From the IMG/VR virus record IMGVR_UViG_3300035523_000075, positions 1-33,789 of that record: a stretch of 33,789 nt of DNA. One strand, written 5' to 3'. The stretch is from a virus. Position numbers and translations under genes: made by a program. Below the pieces are notes generated by a model. It searched no databases. It saw only the letters and a list, made by a program, of their open reading frames with translations, and had not been told where the DNA came from. Below are positions 28,581 to 33,789 of the stretch, one piece after another; within the stretch, counting starts at the first letter, position 1; the number at the start of each line of letters is the position of its first letter.

Positions 28581-29110
28581 CCACCCTCGCCAACGCCTCT
28601 CCCCAGGAGCTCGCCCAGAGGGTGGACTCCGTGCTGGAGCAGCACTGCCAGCGCGTTCTGCGCCAGGCGGAGCTGGACCGGCGGCGCCAAGAGCGCTTCC
28701 CCAGCGGCCACTATCCCCTGGGATGGCCCTACCTCCAGCCCGCCCAGCCGTCCGACGACCGCGCCCAGTGGGTCGAGGGCTGCATCGTGTTCCACCGTTC
28801 GCACGCCGCCACCCTCGTCCTCGGCACCGTCACGGCCCAGCGGTATCTCCGCTGCCGGCACCTCGGCTGCCTCATCGCGCCCGGCACCCTCTGCGCCGCC
28901 ACCGCCCCGCGCCTGGGCACCCGCCAGCGCACCTACTACTGCCTGGGCTGCTGCACCCACCGCGCCCCGGTCCGGCCCGGCCCTCAGAACCGGCGCCCCT
29001 ACAGCCGACCCTCCATCACCGCCTCGGTGCTGGTGGAGAGCATCCTGGAGCCTCGCGCTCAGCGGGTGATAGACCGAGCCCGCGCCCTGGTGGCCGGAGG
29101 TGCCGGATGA
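28577..29110 (+). CDS. Zinc-ribbon protein with helical arms
   Basis: This encodes 177 residues from ATG at 28577. A long N-terminal helix (SPQELAQRVDSVLEQHCQRVLRQAELDRRRQERF) is followed by an aromatic segment, then knuckles CRHLGC and YYCLGCC with an intervening C at APGTLC. A C-terminal helix (RAQRVIDRARALVAG) ends it. It shares the LxCLxCC second knuckle style with the preceding gene, suggesting duplication and divergence. Coupled by ATGA overlaps on both sides. Confidence 0.72.
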   Translation: MTTLANASPQELAQRVDSVLEQHCQRVLRQAELDRRRQERFPSGHYPLGWPYLQPAQPSDDRAQWVEGCIVFHRSHAATLVLGTVTAQRYLRCRHLGCLIAPGTLCAATAPRLGTRQRTYYCLGCCTHRAPVRPGPQNRRPYSRPSITASVLVESILEPRAQRVIDRARALVAGGAG

Positions 29111-29289
29111 CCGCCACCACCTACCCCCTCACCGAGGGTCCCTGCGCCCTCTGCACCCTGCCCGACACCCTAGTGCCCCTCACGATGGGCGCCGAGACCG
29201 TCCTGCTGTGCGCCCGGTGCTACGGCGACGCCACGGACACCGAGGTCACCCTTGATGACCTGCTCGACGAGGAGGGCGACTATGCCTGA
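29107..29289 (+). CDS. Small zinc-ribbon protein with acidic tail
   Basis: This encodes 60 residues from ATG at 29107, in an ATGA overlap. The knuckles are CALC and CARC (EGPCALCTLPD, then VLLCARCYGD), and the last 18 residues are acidic (TEVTLDDLLDEEGDYA). A longer version of this frame from 28723 would be antisense-like in composition and was rejected. Confidence 0.72.
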   Translation: MTATTYPLTEGPCALCTLPDTLVPLTMGAETVLLCARCYGDATDTEVTLDDLLDEEGDYA

Positions 29290-29521
29290 GAGATCCAAAC
29301 TCGCGTTCAGCGTGCGCGTTGACCCGCCCGAGTCGGCCCGGATGAACGCGGCCTCCCTGCTGAGGGGTTCGGTCGCACTCCTGGCCCTGTCGAGGGACCT
29401 CACCTACCAGCACCTGCGCGCAGACGACTCCCAAGCCGTCGAGGCGGCCCTAGAGGCCACGCTCAGCGCCATGGACGTACTGGTGGAGCCCCTTGAGAGT
29501 GAGGCCGGCCATGGTAACTGA
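29282..29521 (+). CDS. Small helical protein, unknown function
   Basis: This encodes 79 residues from ATG at 29282 with GGAGG upstream, overlapping the previous gene by eight bases. It has a strand (KLAFSVRVDPPE) and two helices (NAASLLRGSVALLALSRDL and SQAVEAALEATLSAMDVLV). It has no cysteines, unlike its neighbours. The strand-helix-helix pattern might again be ribbon-helix-helix-like, but this is weak. Confidence 0.65.
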   Translation: MPERSKLAFSVRVDPPESARMNAASLLRGSVALLALSRDLTYQHLRADDSQAVEAALEATLSAMDVLVEPLESEAGHGN

Positions 29522-29831
29522 CGAGGCCCCAACCGGCCTGACCACCTGCCGCGTCTGTGGCAAGACGGTGGACCCCGACGACTACTCAGACGCCAAGCGC
29601 GTGGCCCTCTACCCGGACCGTGAGCCAGAGCCCTTCATCTGGCTCTGCCCGGGCTGCTTCAGGGACCCCGCGATCCGCAAGTATGCCCGGGAGCAGGCGG
29701 TGGAGCTGCATGAGGCGGAGCTTCGGCGCCACGAACGCGAGAAGGAGGCGAACCGCCAGGCCGCTCTTGTCGGTACCCGCGTGCGCCAGGCCGGCCGTGC
29801 CGCCACCACCCGCAGAGGAGGTCTGCTGTGA
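29511..29831 (+). CDS. Zinc-ribbon protein with C-terminal helix
   Basis: This encodes 106 residues from ATG at 29511, overlapping the previous gene. The ribbon is CRVCGKTVDPDDY ... FIWLCPGCFRDP, closest in style to the LWICPSCW ribbon of the protein at 18961. A long charged helix (REQAVELHEAELRRHEREKEANRQAAL) and a basic tail follow. The shared Trp-x-Cys-Pro-x-Cys element links proteins on both arms of the genome. Confidence 0.72.
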   Translation: MVTDEAPTGLTTCRVCGKTVDPDDYSDAKRVALYPDREPEPFIWLCPGCFRDPAIRKYAREQAVELHEAELRRHEREKEANRQAALVGTRVRQAGRAATTRRGGLL

Positions 29832-30232
29832 CGCGCCGTGCGAACCGACCGCCCACCCGCCACTACCGGCGCCTGCCCTCCGCCGGCCACCGCGCCGAGC
29901 CCGAGAGCCGTCAGGCTGCCGCCCGGGAGCTCGTCGGCCTCGCCCCCTACCTGTTCCGCAAGAGCCCCGCGGCAGACAAGGCCCGCGCCCGGTTCCTCGC
30001 CACTGAGTTCCTGGGCCTGAACCCCGTGTGGATTCAGCGCTGCTGCAGCCGACCGGAGCCCTTCGAGCAGCCGCTCCCGGCGGAGCCGCCGGCGCCACCC
30101 GAGGCGCCCCAGCCGGAGGTGCTCTGCCTACGGAACCGGCTGTCCGTCGGCCGCCCCGCCGCCTCCCGGAAAAAGGCCCGAAAGAGGCCGGAAGGAGAGC
30201 TTGGGAGGGTGCCGAAGCACCTTCCGGCCTGA
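29828..30232 (+). CDS. Basic protein, unknown function
   Basis: This encodes 134 residues from a GTG at 29828, six bases after GGAGG, overlapping the previous stop. It is very rich in Arg, Pro and Ala. A structured core (QAAARELVGLAPYLFRKSPAADKARARFLATEFLGLNPVWIQRCC, about 29-73) is followed by a Pro-rich linker and a lysine/arginine-rich end. Nucleic-acid binding is plausible from charge alone. No family recognised. Confidence 0.6.
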   Translation: MTRRANRPPTRHYRRLPSAGHRAEPESRQAAARELVGLAPYLFRKSPAADKARARFLATEFLGLNPVWIQRCCSRPEPFEQPLPAEPPAPPEAPQPEVLCLRNRLSVGRPAASRKKARKRPEGELGRVPKHLPA

Positions 30233-30245
30233 AAAGCAAGCTATT

Positions 30246-30263
30246 GTTGCATAGCTGTGCAAC
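30246..30263. promoter_or_regulatory. Inverted repeat GTTGCA-TAGCTG-TGCAAC upstream of the winged-helix gene
   Basis: This is a perfect 6-6-6 inverted repeat in the 64-base gap before the gene at 30297, with a TATAGG box 16 bases downstream. It contains GCATAGC, the same heptamer found in several of the replication iterons at 32843-33014. It is a candidate operator, possibly for the adjacent winged-helix protein or the initiator. Confidence 0.5.
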
Positions 30264-30296
30264 ACAAACAACCGCGCAGTATAGGTTTCGGCCCAA

Positions 30297-30623
30297 ATGC
30301 TGGACTGGTTCACTCCCGAGGAGCAAGAGATGTGGGATGCGTTGGAGCACGGAGGGTGGCTCGCCTACATGAGCGAGCGCATGCTGGCGATCTACCTCTA
30401 CATCGCGCGGCATCAGGACCGGGCAGCGACGAAGGGATTACCCCAGGGTACCATCGCGGACGCCTACGGTATCTCCACCTCCTGCGTATCCCGCACCCTA
30501 CGGAAGCTGAAGGAGGACTCCCTCGTTACCGTAGTCAGGCGCACGGGCCAACAGGCTAACCTCCTGGCGATTCGGATCCCCCTTCACCCCGCTCCCGAGG
30601 GCAAGCAGTCCAGGAAAGGCTGA
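30297..30623 (+). CDS. Winged helix-turn-helix DNA-binding protein
   Basis: This encodes 108 residues from ATG at 30297; no clear ribosome site is seen. N-terminal helices (MLAIYLYIARHQD) precede a clear helix-turn-helix: GTIADAYGISTSCVSRTLRKLKED, then the wing SLVTVVRRTGQQANLLAIRI. It resembles MarR/replication-initiator-type winged helices. It could regulate the early operon or act as a second initiator-like factor. It has an inverted repeat just upstream, consistent with self-control. Confidence 0.75.
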   Translation: MLDWFTPEEQEMWDALEHGGWLAYMSERMLAIYLYIARHQDRAATKGLPQGTIADAYGISTSCVSRTLRKLKEDSLVTVVRRTGQQANLLAIRIPLHPAPEGKQSRKG

Positions 30624-30633
30624 GGAGACCCCC

Positions 30634-31041
30634 ATGGATGCCCGACACCTCGCGATCTTCCATCGCCGCCTGCCCCGCGTGTTTCCGGAGCAGCCTCCGG
30701 AGCCCCCGCCCCTGGTGGAGCTGGCCGACCGCTACCTGACGCTGTGGCGCCTGGTGGCCGCCACCGGACGCGCCGCCCTGCGCGCCTACGTCCGGGACAA
30801 CATTGACTGGGTGCTGCAGGACCTCCGCCACTGGCCCGCCGACGGCACCGAGGAGGATTTGCGGATCCTCCGCCTTCGGCTGCAGCAGGTGGCGGACAAC
30901 AGCCGGCTGCTCCTGACGGAGCCGGCGCTTCCGGAGCTGGTACTCAACACCGTGGCGGAGCTTATCCGCCTCGCGGAGCTGAGCCTGCACCGCCTGCCTC
31001 TGCCCGTCCCCAGCCGCTTCGACCAGGAGGCCCTGCGATGA
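30634..31041 (+). CDS. Helical protein, unknown function
   Basis: This encodes 135 residues from ATG at 30634, six bases after GGAG. Almost entirely helical and rich in Leu, Arg and Ala, with segments such as LADRYLTLWRLVAATGRAALRAYV, LRILRLRLQQVADNSRLLL and LVLNTVAELIRLAELSL. It has no cysteines and no membrane helix. It is coupled to the next gene by an ATGA overlap. No family recognised. Confidence 0.65.
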   Translation: MDARHLAIFHRRLPRVFPEQPPEPPPLVELADRYLTLWRLVAATGRAALRAYVRDNIDWVLQDLRHWPADGTEEDLRILRLRLQQVADNSRLLLTEPALPELVLNTVAELIRLAELSLHRLPLPVPSRFDQEALR

Positions 31042-31256
31042 CGGACCTTCTGGCGCTAGTGCTGTCCTGCTGTGGGGCAGCGGCCCTGCTCCTGCTGATG
31101 GCGATGCGTGCCCGCGAGAGGCGCGCCCAGATGGAGCAGGATCGCCTGCTGATGAGCCCCCAGGCGCTTGACCATCTGGCGCACGACCTGCTCCTCGGCG
31201 ACGCCGAGGCCATGGTTGAGCGGGCCTTCGGCGATGAGTCGGAGGTGGAGTGGTGA
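31038..31256 (+). CDS. Small single-pass membrane protein
   Basis: This encodes 72 residues from ATG at 31038. The N-terminal transmembrane helix (LLALVLSCCGAAALLLLMAM) is followed by a positively charged stretch (RARERRAQ) and an acidic helical domain. The charges predict the N-terminus outside. It overlaps its neighbours on both sides. Its place next to a second small membrane protein suggests a pair. Confidence 0.65.
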   Translation: MTDLLALVLSCCGAAALLLLMAMRARERRAQMEQDRLLMSPQALDHLAHDLLLGDAEAMVERAFGDESEVEW

Positions 31257-31414
31257 CTGGCTTCCCCCTCGGCCTGGCTTGCGGCGGCGCGGTCATGGCC
31301 ATCGCCATCGCGCTGATGATACTGGCGGCCGCCTTCAGCCGCGGCGACGAGACCCCGCTGCGGGACCCGGAGGCGCTGTCGGAGCGGGCCACCACTGCGG
31401 AGGAGGTGCTCTGA
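31253..31414 (+). CDS. 53-residue membrane protein with GTG start
   Basis: I read this by hand from GTG at 31253, inside the previous stop region, to TGA at 31412-31414, whose last base begins the ATG of the ATPase gene. One hydrophobic helix (GGAVMAIAIALMILAAAF, about 11-28) is followed by an acidic tail (SRGDETPLRDPEALSERATTAEEV). The unbroken chain of overlaps on both sides is the main support. Confidence 0.65.
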   Translation: MTGFPLGLACGGAVMAIAIALMILAAAFSRGDETPLRDPEALSERATTAEEVL

Positions 31415-32610
31415 TGGCCTTCCAGCGAGCATCGAAGAGCCAGGCCCGTCTGCGTCTGGCCCTGGTGGGCCCCTCGGGGTCCGGAAAGACCATGACGGCC
31501 CTGCGGATCGCCAAGGGCCTGGGGCAGCGGGTGGCGGTGCTGGACACCGAGCGCGGCTCCGCCAGCAAGTACGCGGAGCTGGGCTTCGACACCCAGGAGC
31601 TCACCAGCTTCCACCCAGAGCGCTACATCGCGGCCATCCACGAGGCGGAACAGGCCGGGTACGACGTGCTGGTGATCGACAGCCTCAGCCACGCCTGGAG
31701 CGGCAAGGACGGGGCCCTGGAGCTGGTTGACAGGGTCTCGAAGCGCAACCAGGGCGGCAATAACTTCGCGGCCTGGAGAGACGTCACCCCACTCCAGAAC
31801 GCGCTTATTGACGCCATCCTGGGCGCCGGCCTGCACGTCATCTGCACCCTTCGGGCCAAGGAGGACTACTCGCTGGAGAAGGACGCCAGCGGGCGCTCCC
31901 AGGTCGTCAAGAAGGGGCTGCAGCCCATCCAGCGCGAGGGCCTTTCCTACGAGTTCGACGTTGTCGGCGACATCAACATGAACCACGACCTCGTCATCTC
32001 CAAGACCCGCTGCCCGGCTCTGACTGACCAGGTCTACCCCATGGCCGGCCCCGAGATCGCGGGTATCCTCAACGCTTGGCTCACCGACGGCGCTCCGCCT
32101 CCGCCCGACCTGGTCGCCGAGTGCGACGCTCTGGCCAAGCAGCTCCGGCAGAGCCACGGCTACACGCCCGAGGACTGGCGCCAGGACTGCCAGGCCGCGG
32201 GCGGCTCCCTTAACCCCGCCAAGTTCGCCCGTGAGCAGCAGGCGGCCCTCCTGGAGCGGCTGCAGGCCCTGGCCGCCACCGAGCCGGCCGCAGAGGACGA
32301 GGACCCTGAGACGGAGCCGGAGGGGGCCCCGGTGGCCACTGAGCCAGCCGATGCCACAGCGACTACGGACCGCCCCCGGGAGGAGCCTATCAGTGACGAC
32401 ACCCTCCGGAGGATTGAGGCGCTGACGGCGGACCTGGGAGCGGCCGGGGTCGGGAAGGTGAAGCTCTCCCTGCTGAAGACGAAGACTGTGGGCGCGCTGC
32501 CCCTAACCAGCCTCTCTGAGTCCCAGGGCCAGGCCCTACTGAAGGCGTTGGCCAAGAGCGGCTCGATGGCCACTGAGGCCTCAACGCCGGACCCATACGC
32601 GAACGAGTAG
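31414..32610 (+). CDS. RecA-like ATPase, Sak4-type recombination protein
   Basis: This encodes 398 residues from ATG at 31414, seven bases after GGAGG. The Walker A is GPSGSGKT (residues 19-26) and the Walker B strand is YDVLVIDSLSHAW (about 84-96). The RecA-like core continues with HVICTLRAKEDYSLEKD and a basic GLQPIQREGLSYEFDVV segment, the usual pattern of phage AAA_24/Sak4 single-strand-annealing ATPases. Residues 290-330 are an acidic Glu/Ala/Pro linker, followed by a small helical C-domain. It probably works with the adjacent initiator in recombination-dependent replication. No exonuclease or single-strand binding protein is visible in this window. Confidence 0.82.
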   Translation: MAFQRASKSQARLRLALVGPSGSGKTMTALRIAKGLGQRVAVLDTERGSASKYAELGFDTQELTSFHPERYIAAIHEAEQAGYDVLVIDSLSHAWSGKDGALELVDRVSKRNQGGNNFAAWRDVTPLQNALIDAILGAGLHVICTLRAKEDYSLEKDASGRSQVVKKGLQPIQREGLSYEFDVVGDINMNHDLVISKTRCPALTDQVYPMAGPEIAGILNAWLTDGAPPPPDLVAECDALAKQLRQSHGYTPEDWRQDCQAAGGSLNPAKFAREQQAALLERLQALAATEPAAEDEDPETEPEGAPVATEPADATATTDRPREEPISDDTLRRIEALTADLGAAGVGKVKLSLLKTKTVGALPLTSLSESQGQALLKALAKSGSMATEASTPDPYANE

Positions 32611-32614
32611 GCCC

Positions 32615-33613
32615 ATGCCGCTACCCGCTCTTGGTCCCCGGTTGGGGTCCATGTCAACCGCAGAACTCAAGGTGCTGGTCGCCCTCTCGGAGGCCAGCAC
32701 CCCCCTCTCCACCGCCGATCTGTGCGCCCTCACGGGCCTGGACCGGAACGCGGTAGGGCGTGGGGCCCAGCTCGCCATCGCCCGCGAGCTGGTGACGCGA
32801 GGGAGAAGAGGTCACCAGTTGGTCTACTCGATCTCGGACCCCAACTGCGATGCAGCACAGCAGTTGAGGTCCCTAACTGCTATGCAGCATAGCAGTTCCA
32901 GTGTGGAGGTCCCCCCAACTGCTATGCAGCATAGCAGTTGCGGCGGGCCCAACTGCGATGCAGCACAGCAGTTGCCACCCCAAACCGGCCCAACTGCGAT
33001 GCAGCATAGCAGTTCCGAGGGCACTTCACGCTCAGCCACCCCTGCCGAGGGCGCCCAAGGCAGCGAAACGGGTTCTTTCCCCCCCATACCCCCTCTATCT
33101 CCTTGTGTGGTCTTAGATCCTCACACCCAAGGGGGGAGAGGGGAGAGACAAGGGGGAGGTGCAGGAGGGCCCCAGCCGGTACCGACCCCCCGACGCGCCA
33201 AGCCAGCCAGTCGCAAGCACCCCGCCCACTCCGAGCGGTTCGAGCAGTTCTGGGACGCCTATCCCCGGCACGAGCGGAAGGTCAAGAAAGTGCTCGCCTG
33301 GGAGGCCTGGCTACGCATCAGCCCCCAGCCCGACGCGGACGACACCACCTTCCAGGCCCTAATGCAGGGGCTGGAGCGCTTCAAGCGCAGCCAGCACTGG
33401 GCCAATGGCAACGTCTGCATGCCCTCTACGTTCCTGAACGAGTTCATGTGGACGGAAGACCCCCTCCCGGCCCTCGTGACCTCCAGCATCCCCGTCGGCC
33501 CACCCCACCGCCCCGCCACCGATGGCCGCCCCATCACACAGGCGGACCGCGACGCGGAGGAGTTCGAGGCCCGGGCCCGCCGCGGCCAGCAGGGAGGAGG
33601 CCCCCGTGGCTGA
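32615..33613 (+). CDS. Replication initiator, lambda O-like, containing the iterons
   Basis: This encodes 332 residues from ATG at 32615; an in-frame ATG at 32651 is an alternative and neither has a strong ribosome site. The N-terminal winged helix (LKVLVALSEASTPLSTADLC, then DRNAVGRGAQLAIARELVTRG) would bind the origin repeats. Residues 76-135 are a low-complexity linker (NCDAAQQL and TAMQHSSS repeats), which is simply the translation of five DNA iterons. The C-terminal domain (FEQFWDAYPRHERKVKKVLAWEAW, then MPSTFLNEFMWTED) matches the FWxxYP...PxTyLN pattern of phage replication proteins that recruit the helicase loader. An initiator gene carrying its own origin is the lambda arrangement. 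Confidence 0.82.
   Translation: MPLPALGPRLGSMSTAELKVLVALSEASTPLSTADLCALTGLDRNAVGRGAQLAIARELVTRGRRGHQLVYSISDPNCDAAQQLRSLTAMQHSSSSVEVPPTAMQHSSCGGPNCDAAQQLPPQTGPTAMQHSSSEGTSRSATPAEGAQGSETGSFPPIPPLSPCVVLDPHTQGGRGERQGGGAGGPQPVPTPRRAKPASRKHPAHSERFEQFWDAYPRHERKVKKVLAWEAWLRISPQPDADDTTFQALMQGLERFKRSQHWANGNVCMPSTFLNEFMWTEDPLPALVTSSIPVGPPHRPATDGRPITQADRDAEEFEARARRGQQGGGPRG
32843..33014. repeat. Five 23-bp palindromic iterons, probable replication origin
   Basis: The copies start at 32843, 32875, 32917, 32951 and 32992, each 23 bases. The consensus is AACTGCKATGC-A-GCAYAGCAGTT. Copies 2 and 3 are perfect 11-1-11 palindromes; the others differ at one or both of the two central variable positions. Centre-to-centre steps are 32, 42, 34 and 41 bases, near three or four helical turns. 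A pyrimidine-rich, lower-GC stretch follows (about 33070-33120) and could unwind. All lie within the initiator coding sequence. Confidence 0.88.
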
Positions 33614-33789
33614 CTTCGCCGCCCTTGGCTTCAGCAGCATCCCGGTGGTGCCCAAGGCCGTCTCTCCCAACCGGCCCGATACCTGGCTCTGCCAGCACCC
33701 CAGGCTTGCGTCGGACCTCACGCCCCAGGAGTTCGTGGCCTTCAGGGAGTGGACCGAAGAGCAGCAGACCGCCTACTTAGCCGCGGGCT
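33606..33789 (+). CDS. Protein following the initiator (partial, runs off right edge)
   Basis: It starts at GTG 33606, five bases after GGAGG, and overlaps the initiator stop by eight bases. The first 61 residues read VADFAALGFSSIPVV, then PDTWLCQHPRLASDLTPQEF and REWTEEQQTAYLAAG. By position a helicase or helicase loader would be expected, but the visible part shows no diagnostic motif, so no product is assigned. Confidence 0.6.
   Translation, partial: MADFAALGFSSIPVVPKAVSPNRPDTWLCQHPRLASDLTPQEFVAFREWTEEQQTAYLAAG

Noticed and set aside
32843-33014. CRISPR-like repeat array
   Set aside because: Repeats are only 23 bases and palindromic, with spacers of 9-19 bases, and they lie in frame inside an initiator gene. 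Iterons explain them better.

Overview
This window is most of the left and central part of a tailed double-stranded DNA phage or prophage with a high-GC genome. The evidence is an uninterrupted leftward (minus-strand) morphogenesis block: small and large terminase, DUF935/Mu gp29-like portal, MuF-like head protein, prohead protease/scaffold, lambda gpD-like decoration protein, gpE-like major capsid, Mu gp36-like and gpG-like connectors, tail terminator, tail tube, tail assembly chaperone with a -1 frameshift site, and tape measure. No tail sheath gene lies next to the tube gene, so a siphovirus-like tail is likely. Many GTG starts and strong GGAGG ribosome sites suggest a high-GC host that uses Shine-Dalgarno initiation. 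The host cannot be named from the sequence, and no integrase or CI-type repressor was recognised.

Layout. (1) 1-18352, minus strand: the late head and tail operon, with unusual extra genes. These are a GT-A-like glycosyltransferase between tail terminator and tail tube, a secreted SGNH/GDSL hydrolase between portal and terminase, an M15-type peptidase motif inside the tape measure, and a JAB/JAMM-like domain on the MuF protein. (2) 18353-18751: a control region holding a sigma70-like leftward promoter, an intrinsic terminator between that promoter and the first late gene, and a 17-bp palindrome. (3) 18752-26565, mostly minus strand: an accessory region. It has a zinc-ribbon protein, a 57-residue membrane protein with a TTG start, an ImmA/IrrE metalloprotease paired with a two-helix membrane protein, a zinc-ribbon/TIR-like (deoxyribosyltransferase-fold) protein lying between 41-bp direct repeats, secreted proteins, and a terminator-bounded operon of an unknown cytosolic protein plus a four-helix membrane protein. 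(4) 26566-27048: a gene-free divergent region with an elaborate inverted-repeat element. (5) 27049-33789, plus strand: the rightward early operon. A TTGACA-17-TAACAT promoter with an overlapping inverted repeat leads into small zinc-ribbon and helix-turn-helix proteins, a RecA-like (Sak4-type) ATPase, and a lambda O-like replication initiator gene that contains five 23-bp palindromic iterons, the likely replication origin.

The two expression blocks diverge, as in lambdoid phages. The early block supplies recombination and replication functions. The late block appears to be controlled at a promoter/terminator pair, which suggests antitermination. The accessory region between them is the best place to look for superinfection-exclusion or defence functions.
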